64,000 bases of DNA. Origin: Pyrus communis (taxonomy: Eukaryota; Streptophyta; Magnoliopsida; Rosales; Rosaceae). The notes under the pieces were generated by a model. That model had not been told where the DNA came from. It was given only the letters and a program-made list of their open reading frames with translations, and did not search any database. Positions 42,490 to 55,000 of this stretch are shown here, one piece after another; positions within the stretch are counted from its first letter, which is position 1, and each line of letters opens with the position of its first letter. The stretch lies in the NCBI RefSeq assembly GCF_963583255.1, contig NC_084817.1:12096121-12160120 (forward strand), written 5' to 3'. Both the position numbers and the translations under genes were made by a program.

Positions 42490-43140
42490 AAGGGGTACAA
42501 TGGAAATGCAAAAGCAGTATATACAAGGGAGAATTTGTTAAAGTATGTGTTGGGTGATATTCCCCATGGTCTAGGAAGGGAGGAGTGGCTCCAAGCTTTA
42601 CCTCAAGCCTTGGTTGCTGGGTTTTTGAAGATTGATAAGGATTTTCAGAGCAGAGGTATGGAATTTGCAACTTGCTTAGTGTTTGATTTTCTTTCTGTCT
42701 TTTCTCATATTTTTCAGGACAAACGTACTAATTCTTTCTACTCTTATTGTTGTCGCTAGGTGAAACTTGTGGAACAATAGCCACCTTTGTAATAGTTGAT
42801 GGATAGACTGTGATAGTTGTATTAGTAGGAGACTCCCGTTGTATCTTAGATGCTCAGGGTGGTGATGTTTCCACCTTAACTGTTGATCATAGACTTGAAG
42901 AAAATGTGAAGGAGTATGTATCTACTAAAAATCAATACATTCATCACTTTTTATAGTTCTCTGGATTTGCTAATTGAATATATGCTTTGTAATTTTATAG
43001 GATTGGTCCTCTTCATTGTTGGTCAGGGGGTTATGCCATTCTAGGTCAATTGGAGACATGGATGTTGGGGAGTTTATAATTCCACTGACATATGTGAAAC
43101 AAGTCAATGTGTCTTTCTCTCCGTGGAACTTAAATTTTTA
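42490..43140 (+). pseudogene. Protein phosphatase 2C (PP2C) pseudogene with introns
   Basis: PP2Cs are Mg2+/Mn2+-dependent Ser/Thr phosphatases. Exon A (42490-42655) reads GYNGNAKAVYTRENLLKYVL, then LQALPQALVAGFLKIDKDFQ, matching DGHNG.AAAIYTRENLL. Exon B (42760-42913) reads ETCGTIATFVIVDG, a stop, then TVIVVLVGDSRCILDAQGGD and TVDHRLEENVKE, with the GDSR motif. Exon C (43001-43108) in a shifted frame reads LCHSRSIGDMDVGEFIIPLT, then YVKQVN. Introns with GT/AG ends separate them (42656-42759, 42914-43000). The metal-binding DGH is changed to GYNGN, and a stop and frameshift are present. N- and C-terminal parts are missing. Confidence 0.85.
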
Positions 43141-43928
43141 ATTTGGATCTATTCAATTCAATGCCAAGAATTGTTTAACATGAAAGGTAACATTCTTTTA
43201 TTGTCTTGAAAGCTACCAAATGCTGGTGGAGATTATTTTTATTAAAAGCATTTTTTCTCACCAATGAATCTATGAAAAAGTTTAATAAAAAAGTCTGTTA
43301 TTTCCCATTATTATTATTTTTTGTCTCATCGTCTCATTGAACACATCAAATCCTAAAAACATTCATGCTATTCAGAAATACAGAATATCATAATAAAATA
43401 TAATGTTGCGGTACACTGTGATTAATTGTTTTCTTGCTTTGTTTATTCTAATAAAGGTGTATGTTCAATCTGGGGTTACTGGTGATTGGTTGTGCAAGCT
43501 CTTGCAGTTGTGTTCGTTGCTTTGGTGTTCAACGTTCTAAAGGCTTCTCTTGCTTATCAGTTAGTCTTTTATGCAATTATTATTATTGTTGCCTATTGTC
43601 AAAATGACACATGTTTAAGCTGAAGGTTCTAAATAGTGGGCGTTAGCAGGCTTTCCGGACACCAATGAAAGGATGGGCTGTTAGAGCATGAGATTTTATA
43701 CCTTTGGAACACCAGTCAGCAACTACATAAGAGTAATTAGGACAAAAAATGTAAATCATGCCTTAGAGAACTATTATATATTTGACATGGATTGCTTGCA
43801 AACGATGAAGGGGCTTCATGGAAGAGAGGTATTGCCACTCTAGCTGTATTCAATGATATGGTTTTACAAGTCCAGTTTGAAGTCTCTCTGTGTTCAATAA
43901 AAGATTACATCTTTGTTTTCATATATAA
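43141..43928. other. Anonymous AT-rich DNA
   Basis: No domain is recognised. It may include intron or flanking sequence of the PP2C locus, but I see no further exon. Confidence 0.3.
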
Positions 43929-45866
43929 TGATGTGATAAAAGATAGCACACAAATTAAACCATCTTTTTGACAATTGTAATATAGATATAAGTAGGGATC
44001 GTTCTAGGCCAGGGATTAGGAGGGATTGCTAATCTAATGAGAACTGACTCAAAGATACAAAAATATGCTTAGAAACACTTAAACAAACTCAAAGACTCTT
44101 AACTAAACTTATATGACTCAAAACAAACTTAAAAGACTCAAAACAACACAAAACAATAAAAAAGACTCAAACTAGACTCTAGGACTCAATTTGGACGAAA
44201 ATAGAATTGGTTTTAACTCAAAATACTCAAAAACACACTTTATGACAGATTTGACTCAACAAAGTAAAGGGGATTGGGTTTTTGACGAATTTAAGATAAA
44301 AACAAGTAACCAAAAGAGTTAAATGAAGTTTGGACGAATTTGGGGATATGGATGGGTGATTAGCTAGCTAGAGGGTCCTTCTCCACACATGACACACTTG
44401 CATTCAAATTGATTTCCAGTTGCTTTTCCAATAAACCATGAACCTCAACACCCCAGATTAACCGTGACATCACTAATTAACCCTCAGATTCTCCTTTAGT
44501 TATTGGATTAGATGACATCATTCGACAACCCAAAGCATTCTTCAAAAGTTCCCTACATGACATCATAATAGAGATACAATCAAAGATCATTACGTTCTAT
44601 GAAAATCATAAGTATTGACAAAGCACTTGTAACTATGACATCATGATACTCATGCTAGGAATTTACTTAACATGATTGTGAAAACAACCTTAACTACTTG
44701 TGAATATAAGTTTGTAACGATTATGTGAAATTCCTTATATTCTAGCATCAAATTTAAGCATGCAAATTAAGTGTGCACCCTTAATCAACAAACAAGAATA
44801 AGTTATCCATCAAACGGTTAAGTAAATTGCTTCACAATTTATGAAGTCACAACTGGAATTAATCAATTCATATTGCAAATATAATCATGGTTTCAAAGTC
44901 TCCCCTAGCTAAAACAAGTTTAGCTCCTCATGTTTACAACAAAACAAAGAGAATATAAATTAAACATTGAAAACAAAGATTGAATACACCTAGAAACGCT
45001 CCAACAATCCAAGCTTGAATGGCCAAAACGTCCAAGGCTTCTCCTCTCTTCTTTCTCCTTCTTTGTTGCGGCACAAGGGTGTTTGGGTATGAATTATGGT
45101 GATGGATGGATAGGTTGGATGGTGGTAGAGGGTGGATGATGGCTGAATGAATGGAGAGAATGAATATGGATATCTAGAGAGTTTAATATGTGCGGCAGAT
45201 TATGTATAAATAGAGGGAGAAAGGTTAACGCCTTAATTAATTAATTTGGGAAGGTTTTAAGACTCCAAATCCTCCAACAAAAGGGTAACAAATCAGAATC
45301 CTAAGAGGAAGGGAAAGGAAAAGGTGTGGCAGCACCTAGGGAGAAAGGGAAAGGTGTTTTAATGCAAGGAAAGGGGGAATAAGGGAATGTGGGGTGCGGC
45401 ACATATAGGGAAAGGAAGATATGTGACAAATTTTGGAAGAAAAGGTTAAGGATAGTGCGGCAAAGACTAGGTTAGTGCAAGGAATCTTTGGTTTGTGTCC
45501 TAAAATGCATAAGAATCCTTCACTGTTGCTGGAACATAAGTCTTTTAGGATTAGGAAAAGTCAAACCAAAATAGGAAACCTTGGCTTAACTTTCCTACTT
45601 CAAGTAGGAATCCTTCTTTGACTAGGAATCCTTCTTTGATTAGGAGTCCTAACATCTTTAAGTATTCAATTTCGTCCATTCCTTTTGCTCCAAGCATATG
45701 CTATCCATTCCAAGTCCAATTTTGCTCCAAAATGCACCTTCTTGCTACCTTAGCCAAATGAACCTATAAACACACGAAAATAGCTTAAAATACTAAAATA
45801 ACTATGAACTAACAACATAAATGGAAGAAAACAAGCTAACTAAGTTGCCTAAATATGCTCCTATCA
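43929..45866 (-). mobile_element. Solo LTR of the gag-protease gypsy family, 1938 bp
   Basis: The minus strand starts TGATAGGAGCATATTTAGG and ends ...CTATCTTTTATCACATCA. The 5-bp duplication is perfect: TATAA at 43924-43928 and 45867-45871. The 62-codon frame at 45433 is LTR sequence. Confidence 0.93.
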
Positions 45867-45871
45867 TATAA

Positions 45872-46856
45872 CTTTCACAACTTGATGCATGACCATATGC
45901 AAATTGAATCTCCTACTTGGTTCGTGTTTGATATTTTATTTGTCTTCGTTGGTTTGGATTTGGGTCAAGCGGCAATGATGTACATATAGGGCATATTCTG
46001 AAATCACAACAAGACATTAGGATCACGAATAAATCAAATCAATGTAAAATAGAGATTGACTAATTATATTAAACTTATCTGTAGAATACGGAACACATGG
46101 TTATGAAGATGAAGCCATTGATCCTTGCGAACAAAGTAGAAGTAGTCTTCTACTTCCAGTACCTCTCAATGAACTCTACTATTGAAATAGGTTTTTAGTT
46201 TTCATGAGTTTCAGTTGGTATGGAAGCAGGGACTGCTCCTTGGTTTTATAGCTAGGGGTTTCAACCAATTCCTTCCTATTATTGGAAAGGATATCAACCC
46301 AAATCATGTCAAATCAATTAGAGTCCCATCATGACTCTCATTCCTTGTATTTACTTAATAAAGGTCCTTAATCGATATCATGTAATTAGGACTCCAATAT
46401 GTTTATTTCCTTAAGGCACCGAAAGTCCTAGAGATTTCATTAACTTGTATGCCAAGTCAACTAATCTCTCAATAATTCTCAGCATAATTCATTGCCATTC
46501 ACAAAATGGTTTTACATTGCCCCACTTGAATGTCAATGAGAATACCTCAACGAGATAAATATCTATGGTGATCACTTGAGTCCACTAAGGTATGCAATCA
46601 TACCTTTCAAGTAACTTGTCACTTTGAGACTAAATGCAGAACAAAATAAAACAAGGCACACATTGAACAGTTCCTTGCACTCCATGATTACATGCATACT
46701 TAACTCACAATACTATTTTACTAACAAAGTTATGATATCAAGAGCTAATAGTCAAAACATTAGCTGACAATAGTCGAACTAAAAATATGAAAATATATTT
46801 CAATACAAAAGTAGTTCACAAAAGAACTCAACAACGTTGGTAACAAAATTCCTTTC
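45872..46856. other. Anonymous DNA, possibly an old LTR
   Basis: Its composition resembles an LTR, but no ends, duplication or coding motif can be defined. Confidence 0.3.
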
Positions 46857-47900
46857 ACTAGTAGGAAAAACTATTTGCACGACCAGACTTTATGCAACAA
46901 AAGCAAACTCATTGCGCTAAATAGGTTAGCGCGACAAATATATAATTTCATTGCGCAACTTCATCATAAATAATGTAATGGGACAAAAAGCTTGTGCGAC
47001 GCAATATTTCGTCGCGTAAAATGACTTTGCGTGACAAAAAAAAGAAACCCTTTGTCGATCAAAGGTTCACAAACAAATGCACGAATGCCTGTATTTTGGC
47101 GCCAAAAACCGGTACAGCATGTGTCACTTTGCACGACAAATATTTCGTCGCGCAAAGGCTCACACATTTACTAGACTACTAGTTGTTTAGTGAAAGTGTT
47201 GAATGGGGTATTTACTCCATGGTTTTGTGCGACAAAAGTTTCGTCATGCAAAGAAGCCAGAATTCCTTTAAATGGATTGTTTTGCTCAGTCTCCCTCGAT
47301 TAATATGAACGAGGGAGGGGATGATGACGTGCATGAACCAATGGACAGTGAAGCTTTCGAACAATATGAAAAACTGTTAAAAAGTGCGAACCAAGAATTA
47401 TACCGAGATGCGAAGACTATTAGGTGCTCACTGCCATTGTGGAGTTGATGCATGACAAAATAAAGTGTCGAATTTCCAACCAGTGCTTAGACCATTTTTT
47501 GGGGGTTATCAAGAGAATGCTGCCAAAGGACAATAGTTTGCCGGAAGATCATAAAAGTGCTCAAAAGGTGTTGAATGGTCTGGAATTGGGTTATGAAAAA
47601 ATTCATACTTGCAAAAATAATTGTATATTGTTCTATAAAGAGAACAAAGCATTGGACAAATGCTTGTTATGTAACGAGTCGAGCTTCAAAGCAGAATAGA
47701 TCGACGAAGATTGCACAGAAAGTTATGTGTTATTTGCGACTAAAGCCAAGGTTGAAACGATTGTATATGTCGATGCATACTGCAAGTGACATGAGATGGC
47801 ATAAAGAAAGTCAGGTGGATGATGATGTGATGAGGCGTCCTGCAGATGGTGAGGCATGGAAAGATTTCGATCGGATGTACCCTCTTTTGCAGCTGAGGCT
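46857..47900 (+). mobile_element. CACTA (En/Spm) transposon, 5' part
   Basis: It begins CACTAGTAGGAAAAACTATT, the CACTA terminal repeat. The next ~400 bp carry many subterminal repeats in both orientations (GCGCGACAAA, TTTCGTCGCG, GCACGACAAATATTTCGTCG, TGCGACAAAAGTTTCGTC). A TNP2-type transposase gene begins near 47270. The homology stops near 47885 and no matching TAGTG end is found downstream, so the copy is truncated. Confidence 0.85.
47270..47890 (+). pseudogene. TNP2-like CACTA transposase fragment (Transposase_21 family)
   Basis: N-terminal part of the transposase of En/Spm elements. Successive frames give MDSEAFEQYEKLLKSANQEL; a stretch equivalent to the usual IVRL.H.K; MLPKDNSLPEDHKSAQKVLN; LELGYEKIHTCKNNCILFYK; then CLLCNESSFKAE. 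Finally LRLKPRLKRLYMSMHTASDM, RWHKESQ and MRRPADGEAWKDFDRMYP. The last is the strongly conserved TNP2 block (LKPRLQRLFMS..TA.DMRWH ... RHPADS.AWK.FD..HP). The CX2C pairs (HTCKNNC and CLLC) are kept. At least two frameshifts and the absence of the catalytic half make it non-functional. Confidence 0.87.
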
Positions 47901-47925
47901 TGTAACGTTTCACAAATTAAAATGA

Positions 47926-49060
47926 AACCCTATAAGAGAATCCAAACTCAAATTTATGTTTTAGCTCTAAAACAAAGTCGATTAAAATAAACACTTAATT
48001 TAGATATCTCAATAACATCATTGTTCAACAAAAATTTAATCAATTTAGAATCCAAAGAAAATTAAGGCAAAACATTGGCACATTTAACTATTTCATTCTT
48101 GATTCTATAAAATACATCATGGATGTAATTGAGTTGTAGATGAGTCGAACCAACTACAAATTGCATGAGGGTTACATCTTTGGGCATAAACAAATCATGT
48201 GAAGAAAATACTTGCATTGCTAGCCAAAACAGAAAATACACAAAATACATATAGTTTTAATAGCCTTGGCCAGATGAATATATGTTAGAAGTACTTTATG
48301 ATTTGCTATAATACTAATTTATAGTTGGTGAGTGATTTCCTGAAATTCCTTTTAGGACAAAAGTATTTACCATACAAATTAGAATTCTAATTTTTCAAAA
48401 ACAATCATTTAGAACAATATTAAATAATCCGTTTTGTTGGATATTTAATGATTCTCAAAAGATTAAATCAGACACAAGAGTATGTCATTATTAACATTGA
48501 ACAATAGAGTTCTTGAAAGAGGAAACATGATTATTTAGTTTTTCGATAAATACCAAAATGATCAATTAGTAAACTGATAACTGATGAATAAATTATATTT
48601 CTCATAAGTGCACGAATTGATATGATAGTATAGCAACCAAATACGAGTGTCATACCCACAGAGATTTGTAAGGTCACCTAATTAAGTCCAATTAAGTAGT
48701 ACCCACAAGAATAAAGATAAAGAAAACAACTAAACTATGAAATTCAAATAATTAACCAAAGAGAAGTTGATTCACGATCAAGTATTCTAAAGTGTAGTAA
48801 ATTAAAAAGAGAATTTGTGTAAATAATTTCTGAAAACAATAGTTGAAACACTAGGTATCCGATTTCACCATATCAATCCAATTTTATGTCATTAGATAAC
48901 TTAGTAAGAACAATTCAATTCAGGTTCTAGGGTTCGTTCTTTCTTTAATATGATTGTTCGTAAGGTGTCCGAGTGTAACCAAGTACTTTTAATCATCAAC
49001 TTAACCTTACATCTAGTCTAAGCAAATAATAAAATATCCATTAAGTACAAGAAGAATAAG
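47926..49060. other. Anonymous AT-rich DNA; possible minus-strand gypsy LTR end near 48580
   Basis: From about 48587 the minus strand reads like the 3' end of a plant gypsy LTR (TTGGTTGCTATACTATC ... ATAATTTATTCATCA). I could not define its other end or a target duplication. No coding domain is recognised. Confidence 0.3.
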
Positions 49061-49880
49061 AAAAACCAAAAAGTGTCTTAGCATGGCGTCTGCGTCAATA
49101 ATAATTCATTCATCCAAGAGAGCTATCTCAAGGCTAAGCATATGGCTGTAGACATGTAAATTTCATTGCATACAAATGACGCATCACAAAGCTCCACGTA
49201 GCATATAACTCATCACAAATGGACAAGTCATCAATAACATGTGGCATAAATCAAGCAAAGGAAGAATAAAACACCAAAACTCGGCAAAAGGGGGAAGAAA
49301 TCCTTAAAATCGGCAAGGGGTCCAAACTCTCTCAAAACCGAAAAGAAAGCCAAAACATCTTCACAAAATAAGCAAGAATTGAAGATTGCTCACAAATAGG
49401 CAACAAGGCCTATAAATTTCGGCCAATATGAGTAATGTGGCTAAAATTAAGACACAAAACATGCCTAAATTCTCCTATGGACAAATTAAGACACAAATCG
49501 AAGCCAAATCCATCCAAAGGCATGGCTTTGGAAGTCTATAAATACAAGGGCCCAAGACACACAAAGAGGTCGAAAATTACACATTGAGAAGAACCTCTAC
49601 AAAAAAATTCTTTGAAGACGAATACGTTGCCACACCTCTTTTCAAAGAATGTACAACTAAAGCTGAAGCACTCCCCTTGAAGAATCAACAAGCACTCGTG
49701 CCAACTCCTTCAAGACTTTGTTGCAAGCTCAAAACTTGTAACGACGTTCATTTCAAGATCAAGTTGCCAAGAACCTCGAATCAACAAAGTCCTACATCAA
49801 CATCACCTTTGCCACAACCCTAAACTTGAGGTGAAGACTATCCATGCATCATTTCAAGCTCAAAACCTAAAGCAATCATT
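49061..49880 (+). repeat. Probable 5' LTR/leader of the second Tat/Ogre element
   Basis: It lies immediately upstream of the gag remnant and contains a TATA-like CTATAAATACAAGGG at about 49538 followed by transcript-like sequence. LTR ends were not defined. The 79-codon frame at 49584 is probably leader. Confidence 0.4.
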
Positions 49881-51784
49881 CAAATTGCTGCACTTGTTAA
49901 TCGTCTAGAGGCGCAGCATGACAAGAAAGCAGACCACGACCCGAAGGTTGATATGCAAAAGAAGGAAACTGACGAAGATGATGAGCTTCCAATAGAAAAT
50001 GTCAAGGAGAAGTTGGACCAAGCAACAGCGCTCATGAAAGCTCTCTCTATCCAGCAGCTGCAAGAGATGATCACTAGCACCATCAAGACGTAGTACTAAA
50101 GGAGCTCACATAACTCCTTACTATATTTAAAGCCTTGAGGATGCTAAAGGGTACTAGCCGCTAAAATTCATGCAATTCGATGGAAAAGGCAATCCTAAAC
50201 AACTTATTGCCCATTTCATCGAAACTTGCAACTACGCTGGGATGGAGGGAGACTACCTCATCAAGCAATTCTTGTGCTCACTAAACTGTAATGTCTTTGA
50301 CTAATACAACAACCTCGAGCCCGAATCTGTTAACAGCTAGGATAAGCTTGAAAGGGAATTCCTCAACCACTTCCTCAGTACTCGCCACATCGTAAGCATG
50401 TTGGAGCTGACAAGTACGAAGAAATGGAAGGATGAACCTGTCGTTGACTACATCAAGGCGTTCATTAAGTCTAAATTGCAAAGATCGGTTTTTTGAAACC
50501 ACCGCCATTGAGATGTGCATTCAAGGCATGCATTGGGGTTACATTACATCCTTCAAGGCATAAAACCAAGAATGTTTAAGGAGTTGGCAACTCGATCCCA
50601 TGACATGGAGTTAAGTATCTCCAATCATGGGAAAAATGAGCCGATCACCGACTTCAAGAAGGACAAGGTGTTTGCTCTGAAGGTGGACAAGACTGGGAAG
50701 AAGCCCTCCAAGGAAGCTTTTACTGTTAACACTACCACTATTAAGACATCATCCAATCCCATCAAGATCTCCTCCAAAAACAAAATGAAGGAGATGAAGA
50801 AAGGTGAGCCTTTTCATACCTAAGATAAGTACAAATACACCTTGAGGGAACTGGAGTAGAAGATGTACCCTTTTTCGGACTCTGTTGGAGAAGATAAGTA
50901 CTTTCTTCTAGACGACCTGTTGGAGAAGAAAGTAATTGAGCTGCCTGAATACAAGCACCCCAAAGAGATAAATCACGTTAACGATCCTAGGTACTGCAAA
51001 TACCATCGTATCGTGAGTCATTTGGTTGGCAAATGTTTCGTCCTCAAGGAGCTCATCATGAAACTGGCACAATAAGGGCAAATTAAGCTTGACCTTGAAA
51101 ACACGGCCACAACTCACACAACTACGATTGTGTTTGGATCCTTCAATCCGATGCCTCTCCAAGTGACGCATGCCCACTTCCGTCCATGCACAAGCTGCAC
51201 GGGACCTTCTGTACAACCATCGCTGAGGGCAAATGACCAAAATGCACCTACTGACGATGAAGAAGGGTGGACTTTAGTGACCTACAAAAAGACAAGGAAG
51301 CCAATACCACAAGCCACATGGCCAAAGGTGGAACAAGGGAGAAAGCACTGCCGCTGTAATAATAGGATGCCCAAAAGAATCGTAAGAGTTGCTAAGCCAA
51401 CATATGCTAGGGAACCTATGGAGAAAGAGCCACGCATTCCCGTCTTCTAGCACGAGTACTTCTCGAGAGACTTCTTCCAACAGTGCACTACCTCTGCCTG
51501 TCACATGGTTGAAGTGGAGATAGAAAAACCCTCAAAAGGCAAAGTTATTGCCATCGAGGAAGAGAAAACTCTCACACCCAAAGAAAGCCTGTCGGTATAC
51601 TTTAGCATCTAGGAGGCACTACAATTGCCCAAAGAGATGCAAAAAGAACTAGTAGCGGTCGTAGCAAGTCCCGACAAACACGAAGTGCAAGAAAGCAAGG
51701 ACGAAGACTTGAAGCTTCAACCACATGAATATGCCACATGCTGTGCCGCCCATGATGCAATCAACTTCACTGACGAAGACTTGC
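49880..51784 (+). pseudogene. Gag of a second Tat/Ogre-type gypsy element
   Basis: FMQFDGKGNPKQLIAHFIET, then CNYAGMEGDYLIKQFLCSLN, LEREFLNHFLSTRHIVSMLE and LTSTKKWKDEPVVDYI are the Retrotrans_gag domain of this clade (50165-50465). After a frameshift come YILQGIKPRMFKELATRSHD, then MELSISNHGK. A downstream zinc-binding-like segment reads CKYHRIVSHLVGKCFVLKEL, the usual C.YH...H....C..LK. Stops replace several Trp/Gln codons, and frameshifts occur near 50490 and 50820. The protein continues to TDEDL at 51784, where a solo LTR interrupts it. Confidence 0.82.
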
Positions 51785-53816
51785 TGATAGGAGCATATTT
51801 ATGCTACTTAGTTATGTTGTTTCCTTGCATTTAGTTAGTTAATTACTACTTATTATAGTCTTTTAAGCTATTTTTGTATGTTTGTAGGTCCTAATGGCAA
51901 AATGAGCAAGAAAGTGCATTTTGAAGCTATTTGGAGCAGTTTTGGGCATGGATTAGATAGCTTAACTATGGAGCAAAGTGGATGGACGAAATTAAAGTCA
52001 AGAGAGGCTAGGAAAGGCTACAAATCTGCAGAAAGAAGTTCAAATGCAAAGAAGATAAGGAAATAGCAAGAAATAAGGAACCTTATCCAACCTTATCTTA
52101 CCTTATCTTAACCAACCTTATCCTATCCTATCTTATCCAAATCAGTTTGTGCCATAGTTCTAGCTATTTAGAAGGGATTAGATGTACATTTAAACACATA
52201 ATTCAGATTCTAGAAGCCTCATCCCTTTGTATGCCGCATAGACACCATTCCTTCAAAGTTTGGGAGTTGTAGTTCATATCCTACACCTATGTCGTGTGTC
52301 TTGTCCCTTTAGGTCTAGGAATCTGCCCTAAATACTCTTTCTAGAACACCCTATCTGTTCCTAATTTGGTGCCGCACCCCCTTATACCTTCTAGAAGTCC
52401 AATTTCTGTCACAAAACACATTGTTTCTAGAATCCCTAAAAAGTGGCGCATTTCCCTCTTCTAGAAGCTTTAGAATCTGCAATCCTTTTCCCATTCTTCC
52501 TTGGTCTTTACCGTGGAATCCTAGTCCTTTTCTCCTAGGATTGTGCAAACTTTTTCCCACCTAATTTCTACCACACCCTAATCTAATTTCCCTAGGGTCT
52601 AAGCCCTATAAATACAAGCCTTTGCCACACCATTCAAATGATCCATTCACTCATTCATTCATTCATACTTTCATCAAACACCACAATTCACAACACATCA
52701 CCCTAGTGCCGCAAGCAAGGAAGGAGAGGAGGACTTGTGCAATCTGCTATCTAAGGGAGTGCCGTGCATGTGTGGAGCGTGTCTTGGTTCTTTCTATCCT
52801 TAGTTTTAGTTTGATGTTTATGTTAATTTGGTTTTCAATTATGATGAACATGCGGAACTAATTTCTTTTTAGTTAGAGGTGAATTCGAAGCCATGATTAT
52901 ACGTTGCTTATGAATTGATTACATCCAGTTATTGTTTCTTAAGTCTTGAATGTGATTTGCTTATCTAAGTTATTAAAACTTGTTTATGTGTTTTGGTTGA
53001 GGGTCGACACTTAATTTGCATGCATGAATTTGATGCTAGAGTATAAAGGATTTTCATGTAATAGTTATTCACTTATATTCACAAGTAGTGGGGGTTGCTA
53101 GTCACAATCGTATTAAGTAAATCCTTGGTATGAGTCTCATGCGTTTCATAGTGATGAATGCCTTATCAATGCTTATGATTTTCACAAAACTTAATGACTT
53201 TTGATATGTATCTTTGTTATTCGTTTCATGCAAAGAACTTGAGAAAGATAATTTGGTTGTAATGCGTATTCATTCAATTCAATGGAATAAGGAAAATCTA
53301 ATGGTTAGTTGTGCGATGCAACTAACTTGGGGCATTGTCATTCATAGTCTAAAGGAATAATAACTGGAAATTGGTTTGTATGCATATATCAAGTGTGGAG
53401 AAGGACCCTCTAACTAGCCTTTCACCCATTTAATTCACCCAAATTCGTTTTTACAAAGTGTTTTCTACAAAGTTTATGTTTTAAGTTTTAAATTCGTCAA
53501 AAACAATCCCCCTTTCATTTAGTCTTGTTATTTGAGTCAAAATCTATTTTCTTTTAGTCTTTTGAGTCAAGTTAAGTTGTATTTTCGTCAAAACCACTTG
53601 GTAGGTCTAGAATTGAGTCTTTTTTATTGTTTGTTGCTGTTTTAAGTGTTTTAAGTTAGTTTTGAGTCTATAGAGTCTAGTTTAGTGTTTTTGGGTCTTA
53701 TTTGTGTTGATTAGCATCCCTAGTTGATCGCCGGTTTAGAACGATCCCTACTTACATATCTACTACAATTGTCATCAATAGGGTTTAATTTGTGTGTCAA
53801 GTTAATTTTCACACCA
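51785..53816 (+). mobile_element. Solo LTR of the gag-protease gypsy family, 2032 bp
   Basis: TGATAGGAGCATATTTATG to ...TAATTTTCACACCA, with a perfect 5-bp duplication CTTGC (51780-51784 and 53817-53821). It splits the gag/protease junction of the second Tat/Ogre element. The frame at 52622-52861 is equivalent to the P/H/S-rich frames in the other LTR copies and is not a gene. Confidence 0.93.
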
Positions 53817-53821
53817 CTTGC

Positions 53822-55000
53822 TACTAGGGTCATAGCCTCACAACCATCCTTTCTGTCTCTAAGTACGTGAGAGAGAACAAAATCAACTGCATGATTGTGG
53901 AGGATGGGTCAGCCATAAACATCATGCCAAAGTCAACAATGACCACAATCGGTATCAAGGTGAATGAACTGTCCCAAAGTCGCCTTTTAATTCAAGGTTC
54001 TAACCAAAGAGGACAAAGAGCAATGGGTATGATCCGAGTCGAGATGACCATTAGCGAACTCAAGTTAAGCAAGCTATTCCATATGATTGACGTAAGAACT
54101 TCCTACAACTTGCTCTTAGGAAGGCCTTGGATCCATGAGAATAGAATGGTGCCATCCACCCCCACCAATGCCTAAAGTTCTATCAAGAAGGGGTGAAGGT
54201 GATACAAGGCGATCCCAAGCCATTCACCGAAGCTGAATCATGCTTCGCAGACGCCAAATTCTACATGGATGAAGAAATGGTGCCCGAAGCTTTTCCAAAA
54301 GAAATGAAATCCATAAACAAAGCTGCACCTAAGAAACAAGAGTGGCAAGCCATGCCCAAGAAACAAGAAGGGAAAGTCGTGCCATCTTTAAGTAAAGACG
54401 ACGATGAGCCTGCCAAACCCATCATAACCAAAGGGAGTGTGACGCCCTCAAAAGGACCAAACACACCCGTCTTCAGATACATCCCAATATTGAGAAGAAA
54501 AAATAGGCATTTTTCGTTCGTAACTAGAACAAGCAAAGCTGACACACAGCTGAATAAGGATGATGTAAAGCTACTCAAGACAAATGTAGTATTACCTCTG
54601 ACATAGTAAGGCAACGCTAAAGTTTCAAAACCACCACAAGGTTTTGTAAAACCCTTACCAAAGGGGGCAAAACCAAGCTCTCTTCCAACCAAGAGGATCA
54701 AAAAAGGTTTCGACCCAAATGCGTACAAACTCATGTCAAAGGCTGGGTATGATTTCGCCTTATCTTCAAATCTTGGAAAGAAGAATGCAAACACCGTCAA
54801 TGACAAAGAACGTAACCTCACTGAGACTCAGAAAAAGTTGAAGGAGTATGGTTACGGAGTTGACAACAACAAAGCTGGACTTAATTGCACACCAAATACA
54901 CCCGTGAAGATTTCAAGAAAAGCAAAAAGTGCTAGCGCTCAACACATCAGCGTGAGCATTGAACAAAGTCAAGAGAAGCCTAAACCCACCCCTTAAACAT
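53822..55000 (+). pseudogene. Protease and linker of the second Tat/Ogre element
   Basis: VRENKINCMIVEDGSAINIM, then PKSTMTTIGIKVNELSQSRL, RAMGMIRVEMTISELKLSKL, FHMIDVRTSYNLLLGRPWIH and EN give the Tat/Ogre protease, with catalytic DGSA (codons near 53903) and the LLGRPWIH end. A frameshift at about 54180 leads to VIQGDPKPFTEAESCFADAK, then FYMDEEM and a charged Lys/Pro-rich linker (54193-54606, 54733-54996). The Asp-Gly-Ser triad is kept, so this domain decayed less than its neighbours, but the polyprotein is broken. Confidence 0.82.

Noticed and set aside
54261..54821. Minus-strand 186-codon ORF
   Set aside because: Antisense shadow of the Lys/Pro-rich linker of the Tat/Ogre polyprotein, which is the supported reading.
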